From an uncultured Butyricimonas sp. (GTDB taxonomy: Bacteria; Bacteroidota; Bacteroidia; Bacteroidales; Marinifilaceae), in NCBI GenBank assembly GCA_944321845.1, contig CALUMT010000029.1, forward strand, positions 1 to 60,748: a stretch of DNA of 60,748 nucleotides. The letters are read 5' to 3'. Positions 17,420 through 25,928 of this stretch are shown in pieces. Under the pieces are notes generated by a model. That model made no database searches. It was given only the letters and a program-made list of their open reading frames with translations, and had not been told where the DNA came from. Within the stretch, counting starts at the first letter, position 1; the number at the start of each line of letters is the position of its first letter. The position numbers were made by a program, and so were the translations under genes.

Positions 17420-18964
17420 ATGTACACGGAAATAGAGATAAGGGTAACACCCGAGGAAGCCAGTGACCGGGAGGTCGTGCGGGATATACTTGCCGCCGCT
17501 TTGCGCGTGGAGAAGCAACGGATTGTCCACGAGGAAATCATCCGTAAATCCATTGATGCCCGTCAACGGCGGGTGGTCATGCAGTTGCGAATCGGGGTTC
17601 ATGTCGATAGACTAGAGCAGAAGGAGAGGTGTTTCACGCCCGGTTATCGGGACGTGAGCGATGCCGAACCCGTGATTATCGTTGGTGCCGGACCGGCGGG
17701 ATTATTTGCCGCCTTGCGCCTGATCGAGCGGGGATGGAGGCCTATCGTGCTTGAGCGGGGCAAGTGCGTGGAGGAACGCAAGCGGGATTTGAATGCCCTC
17801 TACCGCTCCGGTAACGTGGATACGGATTCCAATTACGGTTTCGGGGAAGGAGGGGCTGGCACGTTTTCCGACGGGAAACTGTTTACCCGCTCCAAGAAAC
17901 GGGGTAACGTGGAACGTATCCTGGAAATTCTGGTGCATCACGGGGCGGCCGAGAATATTTTGGTTGACGCGCATCCCCATATCGGGACGGATAAGCTGCC
18001 CCGGGTTATCGTGAATATGCGTCGCACGATCGAACACTTTGGCGGGGAGGTCCGTTTTAACAGCCGGGTGACCGACTTGTTGGTGGAGCAGGGGCAAGTG
18101 AAGGGTGTCCGAGTGGGGGAGGATGAGGTGTTGGCCCGACACGTGATTCTGGCGACGGGACATTCCGCCCGGGATGTCTACCGGATGTTGCATCGGCGGG
18201 AGGTGTTGATGCTCCCGAAAGAGTTCGCCGTTGGGCTCCGGCTGGAACACCCGCAGGCGTTGATTGACCGGATTCAGTATCATAATCCTGCCGGACGGGG
18301 GAATTTCCTGCCGGCGGCGGAATACAGTTTCGTGACAAATGTCGAGGGACGGGGAGTTTATTCCTTCTGCATGTGTCCGGGTGGGGTGGTGGTACCTGCC
18401 GCCACGGGGCCTGAACAGCAGGTCGTGAACGGGATGTCGTCCTCCGGGCGCAATACCCGTTGGGCTAATTCCGCCATGGTGACTTCCATCGGGGAGGGGG
18501 AATTGCAGGCCATGGGTTACTCGGGCCTCTTTGCCGGGTTGGAATTTCAGGAAACCCTGGAACGGGAGGCCTGGATCCAGGGAGGACGGAATCTTTACGC
18601 GCCGGCCCAGCGGTTGACGCATTTCCTGAACGCCCGGGCGAGTGCCGATTTCCCGGATTGTTCCTATAAACCGGGACTCCGTTCCACGGTTTTCCGGGAA
18701 TGGTTGCCGGACGTCGTGTACCGGCGGTTGTGTGGCGGATTCCGGGATTTCGGTCGAAAGGCAAAAGGTTTCCTGACGGACGAGGCCGTACTGTTGGGCG
18801 TGGAGACAAGAACTTCTTCGCCGTTGCGGGTTCCCCGGGATAAGGAACGGATGATGCATCCCGAGGTTATGGGCCTGTATCCCTGTGGGGAAGGGGCCGG
18901 TTATGCCGGGGGAATCGTCTCCGCGGCCATGGATGGGGAGGCTTGCGCGGAGAATGTGTATTAA
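17420..18964 (+). CDS. NAD(P)/FAD-dependent oxidoreductase (COG2509 type)
   Basis: Flavoprotein of 514 residues. An N-terminal domain of about 85 residues (EIRVTPEEASDREVVRDILAA) precedes the dinucleotide-binding motif (VIIVGAGPAGLFAALRLIERG), a conserved NYGFGEGGAGTFSDGKL and a late FAD contact (LYPCGEGAGYAGGIVSAAMDG). This organisation matches uncharacterised FAD-dependent dehydrogenases of COG2509, whose reaction is unknown. The ATG at 17420, after AGGAT, is chosen over a TTG at 17381 that would place the start upstream of the presumed promoter box. Confidence 0.85.
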   Translation: MYTEIEIRVTPEEASDREVVRDILAAALRVEKQRIVHEEIIRKSIDARQRRVVMQLRIGVHVDRLEQKERCFTPGYRDVSDAEPVIIVGAGPAGLFAALRLIERGWRPIVLERGKCVEERKRDLNALYRSGNVDTDSNYGFGEGGAGTFSDGKLFTRSKKRGNVERILEILVHHGAAENILVDAHPHIGTDKLPRVIVNMRRTIEHFGGEVRFNSRVTDLLVEQGQVKGVRVGEDEVLARHVILATGHSARDVYRMLHRREVLMLPKEFAVGLRLEHPQALIDRIQYHNPAGRGNFLPAAEYSFVTNVEGRGVYSFCMCPGGVVVPAATGPEQQVVNGMSSSGRNTRWANSAMVTSIGEGELQAMGYSGLFAGLEFQETLEREAWIQGGRNLYAPAQRLTHFLNARASADFPDCSYKPGLRSTVFREWLPDVVYRRLCGGFRDFGRKAKGFLTDEAVLLGVETRTSSPLRVPRDKERMMHPEVMGLYPCGEGAGYAGGIVSAAMDGEACAENVY

Positions 18965-18999
18965 TAATGTTAAAAAAAGATGCTTTTAATCGAAAAAAA

Positions 19000-19029
19000 T
19001 TGTTTTATTGAAGAAAATACATACATTTG
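19000..19029 (+). promoter_or_regulatory. Promoter of the HU gene
   Basis: TTG (19000-19002), 19 bases, then TACATTTG (19022-19029): a textbook Bacteroidota -33/-7 pair in an AT-rich leader, 47 bases before the HU start codon. Confidence 0.8.
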
Positions 19030-19075
19030 TTGCAGTAATAAGTTTGTATAATTCTAATCTAAAACTATTTGAGTT

Positions 19076-19345
19076 ATGAATAAAACACAATTGATTGATG
19101 CTATCGCTGAAAAATCAGGGTTAACGAAAGCTGATTCCAAGAAAGCATTGGAAGCATTTGTTGCAACAGTTGGCGAGGCATTGCACAAGGATGAAAAAGT
19201 TGCGTTAGTAGGTTTTGGTTCTTTCTCCGTGTCGGAAAGAAGCGCAAGAACAGGAAGAAACCCGCAGACGGGTAAATCTATCGAGATTGCAGCCAAGAAG
19301 GTTGTTAAATTCAAGGCGGGAGCAGAATTGGAAGCACAACTTTAA
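19076..19345 (+). CDS. HU family DNA-binding protein
   Basis: Nucleoid protein of 89 residues, the normal HU size. It starts MNKTQLIDAIAEKSGLTKAD and has the DNA-binding arm region GFGSFSVSERSARTGRNPQTG followed by the conserved IEIAAKKVVKFKAG. HU dimers bend and compact DNA with little sequence preference. It has its own strong promoter and a terminator 24 bases downstream, so it is monocistronic. Codon use is richer in A/T-ending codons than in its neighbours, as expected for a highly expressed gene. Confidence 0.97.
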   Translation: MNKTQLIDAIAEKSGLTKADSKKALEAFVATVGEALHKDEKVALVGFGSFSVSERSARTGRNPQTGKSIEIAAKKVVKFKAGAELEAQL

Positions 19346-19369
19346 GAGAAAAGTTATTTATACAAGTAA

Positions 19370-19396
19370 GGGTGTTCTTGGACACCCTTTTTTTAT
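19370..19396 (+). terminator. Terminator of the HU gene
   Basis: GGGTGT (19370-19375) pairs with ACACCC (19382-19387) and is followed by eight or more T. Confidence 0.88.
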
Positions 19397-19415
19397 ATCA
19401 TACAAGGACTTGAAG

Positions 19416-20102
19416 ATGACACATACTGTAAAGGAAGAGATAGCGTATTTAAAGAATTTCGTGACCGACTACAAGAATGATTTGTTCGCCAGGCTTATAG
19501 AGGAACGCACGGGTTACGTGACCATGGTGCTGGAGGACCTGTATCAACCGCATAATTGCAGCGCCGTCTTGCGTTCCTGTGATTGTTTCGGCATCCAGAA
19601 TGTCCATATTATCGAGAACGCGAATACATTCAAGGACAACTCCGAGATATCCATGGGGGCATCCGATTGGCTCACGATACACCGCCACAAGGGCAAGGGG
19701 AAAAATCACACGGGCGAAACGATAGATGAGCTTAAGGCCCGGGGATTCCGTATCGTGGCGACCACTCCCCACGAGCGGGATACCTTTATCGACGATATCG
19801 ACCTGCACCGGGGTAAGATGGCTTTTTTCATGGGAACGGAGCTGACGGGCTTGTCTGATGAAGTATTGACCCGGGCGGACGAGTTCGTGAAAGTGCCCAT
19901 GTACGGTTTCACGGAGAGCTACAATGTCAGCGTTTGTGCGGCCCTGCTGATGTATAGCGTGGTGCAGCGATTGCGCCGTTCGGACATCGACTGGCATTTG
20001 GCCGAGGAGGAACGGGACGAGGTGTTGCTGAAATGGTACAAGCGTTCCATCAAGGCGTCGGCCGAGATTCTGGAAAGGTTTAATCAGGAAAATAATCAAT
20101 AA
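19416..20102 (+). CDS. TrmH family (SpoU) tRNA/rRNA ribose methyltransferase
   Basis: SPOUT-class 2'-O-methyltransferase of 228 residues. The substrate-binding motif NCSAVLRSCDCFGIQNVHII, the middle MGTELTGLSDEVL and the C-terminal VPMYGFTESYNVSVCAALL are the three SpoU motifs, and the length and N-terminus are closest to TrmH, which methylates G18 of tRNA. The ATG at 19416 follows the HU terminator directly. The frame is open into the HU gene, but that part has no similarity. The M49 peptidase gene begins 3 bases after its stop. Confidence 0.88.
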   Translation: MTHTVKEEIAYLKNFVTDYKNDLFARLIEERTGYVTMVLEDLYQPHNCSAVLRSCDCFGIQNVHIIENANTFKDNSEISMGASDWLTIHRHKGKGKNHTGETIDELKARGFRIVATTPHERDTFIDDIDLHRGKMAFFMGTELTGLSDEVLTRADEFVKVPMYGFTESYNVSVCAALLMYSVVQRLRRSDIDWHLAEEERDEVLLKWYKRSIKASAEILERFNQENNQ

Positions 20103-20105
20103 GCT

Positions 20106-22007
20106 ATGACGGACTTCAAATACTTTGTAGAGCAATTCGATGATATAAAAATCCTGCGTTATCAGGTGCCCGCTTTCGAGCGTCTCTCGTTGCGGGAGAA
20201 ACTTTTCGTTTACTACCTCAGCCGTGCCGCGCTTGCCGGGAGGGATATCCTTTGGGACCAGAATAACCGCTACAATCTGGCGGTGCGTTCCCTGCTGGAG
20301 AATATTCTCCGCGATTATCCCGGGGATAGGGAGAATGCCGCTTTTCAGGATTTTCTCGTTTATGCCAAGAAGGTGTTTTTTGCCAACGGGGTACATCACC
20401 ATTATTCTATGGAAAAGTTTATTCCCACCTTCTCCCGGGATTATTTCCTGGAGTTGACCCGGGCCTCGGGTATCGGGCAGGTGGAAGATGAGGTGATGCG
20501 TTTGATATTCGACCCGGATTTCATGGCGAAACGGGTTGTCCTGGACGAGGGGAAGGACCTGGTGGCGGCTTCTGCCAACAATTACTACGAGGGTGTTTCC
20601 CAACGGGAAGTGGAGGAGTTTTATCGCCTGAAACCCGGGGAAGACGAGTTCGTGACCCGGGGATTGAATTCCACCCTGGTGAAGAATGCGGTCGGGCAAC
20701 TGGAGGAAGAGGTTTGGCGGGTTGGCGGCAAGTACGGCAAGCAGCTGGAGCGGGTTGTGGCGGAGTTGGAAATGGCTGCCCGCTACGCTTGCAACGAGGC
20801 GCAGGAGCGTTGCATCGCCCTGCTCGTGGAGTATTACCGCACGGGGGATACCCGGCTGTTCGACCAGTATTCCATCGAGTGGGTGAAGGAGAACGAGGGA
20901 CGGGTGGATTTTATTAACGGTTTCATCGAGGTATATGGCGATCCGTTGGCTTACAAGGCCAGTTGGGAATCGGTCGTGCAGATTATTGACGAGGAAGCCT
21001 GCGAGCGTACCCGCAAACTGGCGGACAATGCCTTGTGGTTCGAGCAGAATGCCCCCGTTGACGAACGTTTCAAGAAGAGCGAAGTGAATGGCATCACGGC
21101 CCGTGTCGTGCAGGCCGCCATGTTGGGTGGCGATTGCCATCCGGCCACGCCGATCGGGATCAATCTTCCCAATGCCGAGTGGATTCGGGAACGATACGGC
21201 AGCAAATCCGTGACTCTCGATAATATTACCTACGCTTACGATGCGGTATCCCTGACATCTGGCGTGTTGGACGAATTCGCCGCCTCGGGGGAGGAAATAC
21301 GGCTGGCCCGGGAATACGGTTATCTTGGGGGGAACGTGCATACCGACCTCCACGAGTGCCTGGGGCACGGTTCCGGGAAGATGTTGCCCGGCGTGGGACA
21401 GGAAGCCTTGAAGAATTATTATTCTACTATTGAGGAAGCCCGTGCCGACCTTTTTGCCCTGTATTATATTATGGATCCCAAGCTGGTGGAACTGGGCGTA
21501 ATTCCTTCTCTTGACGTGGCGAAGTGCGAGTACTGCAATTATATCCGCAATGGCTTGATGGTGCAGCTTACCCGCGTGAAGTTGGGTTGTAATCTCGAGG
21601 AATCCCACATGCGCAACCGGCAGCTGATAGCCTCCTGGGTATACGAGCGGGGACAGGCCGACCGGGTTATCGAGCGGGAAACCCGGGACGGGAAGACCTA
21701 TTTCCATATCCGTGATTTCCAACGCCTGCGCCAACTTTTCGGCGAATTGCTGGCCGAGGTGCAACGGGTGAAGTCCGAAGGCGATTTCGAGGGAGCCCGT
21801 CACCTGATAGAGACCTACGGCGTGCGTATCGATCCGGATTTGCACCGGGAAGTGCTGGCCCGTTACGAGCGGCTGCACGTGGCCCCTTACGCCGGTTTCA
21901 TTAACCCGGAGTACCACCTGGTGGAACGGGACGGCCAAATCGTCGACGTGCGGGTGGAATACCCCGACGACTTCCTCGCCCAAATGCTGGCTTACGGGAA
22001 AAACTAA
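20106..22007 (+). CDS. Dipeptidyl peptidase III (M49 metallopeptidase)
   Basis: Zinc dipeptidyl peptidase of 633 residues. The zinc motif HECLGH is at residues 416-421 and the second motif EEARAD at 443-448, both diagnostic of family M49. No signal peptide is visible at this start, so the enzyme is probably cytosolic and works on short peptides. It begins 3 bases after the TrmH-type gene, suggesting co-transcription, and ends just before a strong hairpin. Confidence 0.93.
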   Translation: MTDFKYFVEQFDDIKILRYQVPAFERLSLREKLFVYYLSRAALAGRDILWDQNNRYNLAVRSLLENILRDYPGDRENAAFQDFLVYAKKVFFANGVHHHYSMEKFIPTFSRDYFLELTRASGIGQVEDEVMRLIFDPDFMAKRVVLDEGKDLVAASANNYYEGVSQREVEEFYRLKPGEDEFVTRGLNSTLVKNAVGQLEEEVWRVGGKYGKQLERVVAELEMAARYACNEAQERCIALLVEYYRTGDTRLFDQYSIEWVKENEGRVDFINGFIEVYGDPLAYKASWESVVQIIDEEACERTRKLADNALWFEQNAPVDERFKKSEVNGITARVVQAAMLGGDCHPATPIGINLPNAEWIRERYGSKSVTLDNITYAYDAVSLTSGVLDEFAASGEEIRLAREYGYLGGNVHTDLHECLGHGSGKMLPGVGQEALKNYYSTIEEARADLFALYYIMDPKLVELGVIPSLDVAKCEYCNYIRNGLMVQLTRVKLGCNLEESHMRNRQLIASWVYERGQADRVIERETRDGKTYFHIRDFQRLRQLFGELLAEVQRVKSEGDFEGARHLIETYGVRIDPDLHREVLARYERLHVAPYAGFINPEYHLVERDGQIVDVRVEYPDDFLAQMLAYGKN

Positions 22008-22016
22008 AACAATATA

Positions 22017-22065
22017 AAAGCAATCACCCTCCTCACTTGGTTGTGGGGAGGGCGATTGCTTTTAA
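22017..22065 (+). terminator. Long hairpin terminator after the M49 gene
   Basis: AAAGCAATCaCCCTCC (22017-22032) pairs with GGAGGGcGATTGCTTT (22047-22062). On the plus strand only a short T-run follows. On the minus strand the stem is followed by TTAT, so it may also serve tpiA. Confidence 0.75.
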
Positions 22066-22098
22066 ATATGGGCATGCCGTGTTCTTCGGCGGGCAGTT

Positions 22099-22869
22099 TT
22101 AGTGACGGGCCCGGGATTTGATGATTTCGAAGAAATCGGCGGCTTTCAGGGATGCTCCCCCGATAAGTCCTCCGTCCACGTCAGGCTTGGAGAAGATTTC
22201 GTCGGCATTCTTGGCGTTGCAGCTACCACCGTAAAGGATGGAGGTCTCGTCGGCAACGGCTTGACCGTATTTCTCGGCAATGACGGAGCGGATGAAAGCG
22301 TGCATTTCTTGTGCCTGGTCGGGAGTGGCGGTTTTGCCGGTTCCGATGGCCCATACCGGTTCGTAGGCGATAACGATGTGGGCAAATTGTTCAGCGGCGA
22401 GGTTGAACAGACCGTCGGTCAGTTGTTTCTTTACCACGTCGAAATGCTTGTTACCTTCTCTTTCCTCGAGCACTTCACCCACGCAGAAAATGATGTCCAA
22501 TTTGCTGTCGAGGGCTTGAGCTACTTTCTTCACGAGGATTTCGCTGGTTTCCCCGTAGTAGCTTCTTCTCTCGGAGTGGCCGAGAATGACGTATTTGGCT
22601 CCGGTGGAAGCGACCATGTCGGCGGATATCTCACCCGTGTAGGCTCCGGCTTTCTCGGTGGCGCAGTTCTGGGCAGATACGGCGATGGAGGGTTCCGTGA
22701 TGTTGTGGGCCACCTTGGCAAGGTGGATGAACGGGGTACCGAGGATGATGGACACGCCTTCGCTACCTTCCTTGTATCTCACGTATTCGTTCACTTCTCT
22801 GGCTAACTCGACGCCTTCGGCAAAGGTTTTGTTCATTTTCCAGTTGCCTGCTACTATTTTCTTTCTCAT
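22099..22869 (-). CDS. tpiA: Triosephosphate isomerase
   Basis: Glycolytic enzyme interconverting dihydroxyacetone phosphate and glyceraldehyde-3-phosphate. The 256-residue product has the N-terminal Lys in GNWKMNKT, catalytic His in ILGHSERR, catalytic Glu in [13 protein letters not shown] and the phosphate-binding GGSC...GGLIGGASL region. It is the last gene of a minus-strand operon with DUF1599 and DoxX genes; 27 bases separate it from the DoxX gene. Confidence 0.98.
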   Translation of the reverse strand: MRKKIVAGNWKMNKTFAEGVELAREVNEYVRYKEGSEGVSIILGTPFIHLAKVAHNITEPSIAVSAQNCATEKAGAYTGEISADMVASTGAKYVILGHSERRSYYGETSEILVKKVAQALDSKLDIIFCVGEVLEEREGNKHFDVVKKQLTDGLFNLAAEQFAHIVIAYEPVWAIGTGKTATPDQAQEMHAFIRSVIAEKYGQAVADETSILYGGSCNAKNADEIFSKPDVDGGLIGGASLKAADFFEIIKSRARH

Positions 22870-22896
22870 GTCTTTATGGTTTGAATAAATGATACA

Positions 22897-24135
22897 TTAG
22901 CGTTTCTTCTTCGCTCTCGGGAGAGCGAAATACATTACAAAGAAAAGAAGGATAAAGGAGTAAACCAAATATTCCCGTTGTATTTCTTGCCCTTCTTGAA
23001 GACAATAAGCCATTAAATCGTTTGTTTGGGAATTATTTAGATTTGGCAATTGGTTTCCGGGCCATTTCCCGATAACGGTTCCCCGGTGCAGGAGGATGAT
23101 GCCCGGGTTGGAACGGATCATGGTCTTGAGTTGGGTCTCATCGGCCAGGCAGTAGTCGTAGGGAACGTGATGCCGATCCCGGTAAGCGGCAATGGCCTCC
23201 GGGGTGGATGCGGTGAAACCCCAGAAACGGTGTCCGTGTTTGATGGCCCATTCGGCCAAAGCGTTCACGTCGGCCTGGTTGTCCGAGTCGCTCAAATCGA
23301 GATTGTAGGCCACGGCCAGGAAGGTATACCCCTCGTCTTGCAGGATCTCTTCCGAAATATCCCCGTACTCGGGATGCTCGATATAGAGGTCGTGAATCGG
23401 TGGCTGGAAGCCTTTTTTCACGAGGAACTCCTGGCTGTCGACGTATTCCCAGTTCAGAGTGTCCTGCCAGGGATAATTGTTCTCGGAGAAGGATTGTATC
23501 TCTCCTGTCTGGCGGTTACGGTAACGGAGCGTCACGGCGTACAGGTCTGGTTCTTCTCCCTCGGGTACGCTCATTTGCTCGGGGAGGTTGTTCCCGATGG
23601 CATAGGGACGGAAATCCACGAGGGGCAACCGGGTATAACCCTGTATGGACACGGCCGCGATAAACACGGTGGAGAGCAGGATAAATGCCCACTGGGTAAG
23701 CGTGTTTAACGGGGACGAGTAGTGACGGCGGTAGAGAAAGGTGAAGAGCGTGCAGACGAGCAGCACGATGTTCTTCCAGAACGTCTGCCAGTTGGTGAGC
23801 GTGATGGCGTCGCCGAAGCAGCCGCAGTCGCTCACGGGATTCGTCAAGGCCAGCACCAGCGTGAGGGGGGTAAACGCGCACATGAAGATCAGGGCGCCCC
23901 AGGCGGCCAGTCGGGTGCGGGTATTGAATACCAGGGCTGTCCCGACGAGGAATTCCAGGATGGGAAGCGCGAAGGCGAAGAATACCGCGGAGAAGTTCAT
24001 CCAACTCATCCCGAAGGCGTTGAAATAGTCCGTGAACTTATAGACGGACCCGATGGGGTCGATCCCTTTCATGAGCCCGGAGAGGATGAACACGATACCC
24101 ACGAGCAGGCGGCAGGCGTTGATAATGATTTTCAT
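22897..24135 (-). CDS. DoxX-type membrane protein with thioredoxin-like C-terminal part (BT_3928 family)
   Basis: Membrane protein of 412 residues. The first 150 residues hold four helices of the DoxX/MauE type (LLVGIVFILSGLMKGIDP; FALPILEFLVGTALVF and others), including a Cys pair in NPVSDCGCFGD, as in MauE/methylamine-utilisation type proteins. Another helix follows, then a soluble region of about 200 residues resembling a thioredoxin fold without the CXXC motif, and a last helix at the C-terminus. A role in extracytoplasmic redox or disulfide chemistry is plausible but inferred. It lies between DUF1599 (2-base gap) and tpiA. Confidence 0.75.
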   Translation of the reverse strand: MKIIINACRLLVGIVFILSGLMKGIDPIGSVYKFTDYFNAFGMSWMNFSAVFFAFALPILEFLVGTALVFNTRTRLAAWGALIFMCAFTPLTLVLALTNPVSDCGCFGDAITLTNWQTFWKNIVLLVCTLFTFLYRRHYSSPLNTLTQWAFILLSTVFIAAVSIQGYTRLPLVDFRPYAIGNNLPEQMSVPEGEEPDLYAVTLRYRNRQTGEIQSFSENNYPWQDTLNWEYVDSQEFLVKKGFQPPIHDLYIEHPEYGDISEEILQDEGYTFLAVAYNLDLSDSDNQADVNALAEWAIKHGHRFWGFTASTPEAIAAYRDRHHVPYDYCLADETQLKTMIRSNPGIILLHRGTVIGKWPGNQLPNLNNSQTNDLMAYCLQEGQEIQREYLVYSFILLFFVMYFALPRAKKKR

Positions 24136-24137
24136 GA

Positions 24138-24680
24138 TCAGGCTTCTTTTTCCACGACGAGCCGGATCAGACCGAACACGGCGTAGTTTATCATGTCAAA
24201 ATAGTTGGCATCGATACCCTCGGAAATCAGGGTGTGGCCCTGGTGATCCTCGATTTGTTTCGTGCGGTTGATTTTCATCAGGATAAGGTCCGTGTAGGAG
24301 CTGATCCGCATGGAACGCCAGGCCTCGTCGTAATCGTGGTTTTTGGCAAGCATCAGTTCCTTGGCCTCCCGGAAGCAGTCAGTGTACATTTGCCGGATTA
24401 CCTCGTCCGGGGTGTTGGTTCCGGGGCCGAGACGCAACTGGATAATGCCCATGATGGCATAATTGATGATGCCGATGAACTCGGGAACGACGCCCTCGTT
24501 CACCCTGGTGACTCCTTTTTCCTCGATGCTGCGGATACGGTTGGCCTTGATGTAAATCTGGTCCGTGATGGAGGTCGGGCGCAGGATTCTCCAGGCCGTA
24601 CCGTAGTCGTTCATCTTTTTCAGGAAAATATCTTTACACAGTTCAATGACCGTATCGTATTCTTTAGCCGTGTCGTGCAT
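24138..24680 (-). CDS. DUF1599 protein with two repeats of the domain
   Basis: A 180-residue protein with two copies of the same unit. Repeat 1 contains KKMNDYGTAWRILR, DQIYIKANRIRSIEEKG and EFIGIINYAIMGIIQL; repeat 2 contains KNHDYDEAWRSMR, DLILMKINRTKQIEDHQG and YFDMINYAVFGLIRL. DUF1599 belongs to the nucleotide-modification-associated families of unknown activity; conserved Asp-Tyr and Asn residues appear in both halves. The start at 24680 (MHDTAKEYD) is chosen over one 57 bases upstream that would run into the presumed promoter box. It is the first gene of the operon with the DoxX gene and tpiA. Confidence 0.8.
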   Translation of the reverse strand: MHDTAKEYDTVIELCKDIFLKKMNDYGTAWRILRPTSITDQIYIKANRIRSIEEKGVTRVNEGVVPEFIGIINYAIMGIIQLRLGPGTNTPDEVIRQMYTDCFREAKELMLAKNHDYDEAWRSMRISSYTDLILMKINRTKQIEDHQGHTLISEGIDANYFDMINYAVFGLIRLVVEKEA

Positions 24681-24734
24681 AATTCTTTCTTTATTTAGTC
24701 GTGAAATCGAGAAATAAGTTATTATTTTGTGAGT

Positions 24735-24765
24735 CAAAAGTAAAGAATAATTCGGGGAATTGAAA
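24735..24765 (-). promoter_or_regulatory. Promoter of the DUF1599-DoxX-tpiA operon
   Basis: On the minus strand a TTTC (24762-24765) and a TACTTTTG (24735-24742) are 19 bases apart, one mismatch from the Bacteroidota consensus pair, in the gap divergent to folP. Confidence 0.55.
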
Positions 24766-24796
24766 GCCCGGACAACTAAAATCAGGAATAGAAGTT

Positions 24797-25636
24797 ATGG
24801 TCAAGTATATAGAGGTAGGCGGAGAGCGTGTTTCGCTGGAACGGCCGGTGGTAATGGGTATATTGAACGTGACGCCGGATTCGTTCTATGATGGCGGACG
24901 TTACACGAGTGAATTGAAAATTATTGAACGTATCCACGAGATCGTGGAACAGGGAGCCGGTATTATCGACGTGGGGGCTTATTCCACGCGGCCGGGCGCC
25001 GAGTTCGTGGACGAGCGGGAGGAACTTTCCCGGTTGAGTTTTGCCGTGGAACTGGTCCGCAAATATTACCCGCACCTGCCGGTTTCGATTGATACCTTCC
25101 GGGCGAACGTGGCCCGGGAAATTCGGCATTGCCTGGGAGATGTTATCGTGAATGACATTTCCGGGGGCACGATGGACGAGAAAATGTTCGAGACGGTGGC
25201 CGAGATGAACGTGCCTTATATCCTGATGCACATCCAGGGTACACCCCGGGATATGCAGGTGAACCCGCACTACGAGGACGTGGTGGGGGAGGTGCGCCAA
25301 TTCCTGGCGGAACGGATTGCCCGGTTGAATGCCCTTGGCTTCAACAAGATTATCATCGACCAGGGATTCGGTTTCGGGAAGACCTTGGAGCACAATTACC
25401 GGTTGATGGAACGTATCGGGGATTTCCTGACTCTCGACTATCCCCTGTTGGTAGGCATTTCCCGAAAGACCATGATCTGGAAATTATTGGGATGCACGCC
25501 CAAGGATGCCTTGAACGGGACCATGGTATTGAATACCATTGCACTGCTGAAGGGGGCACATATCCTCCGCGTGCATGACGTGCGGGAGGCGGTGGAAGCC
25601 GTGAAAATCGTGGAGGAACTGAAGAGGAATTCCTGA
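24797..25636 (+). CDS. folP: Dihydropteroate synthase
   Basis: Folate-pathway enzyme condensing p-aminobenzoate with 6-hydroxymethyl-7,8-dihydropterin pyrophosphate; target of sulfonamides. The 279-residue product has GILNVTPDSFYDGGRY, the IDVGAYSTRPGAE loop, VSIDTFRANVA, the IIIDQGFGFGKT motif and SRKTMIWKLLG with the substrate-binding Ser-Arg-Lys. It is transcribed away from the DUF1599 operon. Confidence 0.97.
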   Translation: MVKYIEVGGERVSLERPVVMGILNVTPDSFYDGGRYTSELKIIERIHEIVEQGAGIIDVGAYSTRPGAEFVDEREELSRLSFAVELVRKYYPHLPVSIDTFRANVAREIRHCLGDVIVNDISGGTMDEKMFETVAEMNVPYILMHIQGTPRDMQVNPHYEDVVGEVRQFLAERIARLNALGFNKIIIDQGFGFGKTLEHNYRLMERIGDFLTLDYPLLVGISRKTMIWKLLGCTPKDALNGTMVLNTIALLKGAHILRVHDVREAVEAVKIVEELKRNS

Positions 25637-25735
25637 TTCTCGTCCTTGTCCCTCGTGACTATTTCATGGGACCGTCCTTTATCCCGATCAATTCCTTAGC
25701 TGAAAGCTGTTTGTAATCAGTAATTTGTGACCTAA

Positions 25736-25768
25736 TCGCAGATTATCTGCGTATTATTTGCGTATTTT
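25736..25768. repeat. Three 11-nt units, core GCGTATT
   Basis: Units TCGCAGATTAT, CTGCGTATTAT and TTGCGTATTTT lie head to tail. The second and third share 9 of 11 positions, the first is more diverged. Confidence 0.55.
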
Positions 25769-25777
25769 TATGCTGGT

Positions 25778-25810
25778 GATACGGAGATGATACGGAATTG
25801 ATACGGAGAT
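25778..25810. repeat. Three 11-nt units, core GATACGGA
   Basis: Units GATACGGAGAT, GATACGGAATT and GATACGGAGAT lie head to tail with an exact 11-base period; the first and third are identical. Confidence 0.75.
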
Positions 25811-25821
25811 GCTCACCGTGA

Positions 25822-25854
25822 GACACGGATAATCAGCGGATTAGATCGGGATCA
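25822..25854. repeat. Three degenerate 11-nt units, core CGGAT
   Basis: CGGAT, CGGAT and GGGAT occur at 25826, 25837 and 25848, again 11 bases apart. The surrounding bases of the units are only partly alike, so this run alone would be weak evidence. Confidence 0.4.
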
Positions 25855-25928
25855 AAAAAGGACATTTTTACCCGAAGAGTAAAGTGTTGTCTTCGGGTAG
25901 ATCTTATACCTAATGTATTGAGCGTTAT

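Larger units (their letters stand above)
25637..25928. other. Convergent intergenic region with 11-nt periodic sequence
   Basis: 292 bases between the ends of folP and the SpoU methylase gene. It contains three successive runs of 11-nt units (listed separately) covering roughly 25736-25854, then a hairpin TACCCGAAGA (25869-25878) / TCTTCGGGTA (25890-25899) without an adjacent T-run. No coding frame stands out. Confidence 0.6.

Noticed and set aside
19449-21983. Very long open frame (844 codons) on the minus strand opposite the TrmH-type and M49 genes
   Set aside because: It spans two recognisable genes on the other strand, shows no family motif, and is explained by the GC-rich third positions of those genes.
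25778-25810. Short tandem repeats considered as the remains of a CRISPR array
   Set aside because: Units of 11 nt follow each other without spacers and no cas gene is present.
25869-25899. 10-bp hairpin TACCCGAAGA/TCTTCGGGTA as a terminator
   Set aside because: No T-run follows directly on either strand, so it is only recorded as a hairpin.
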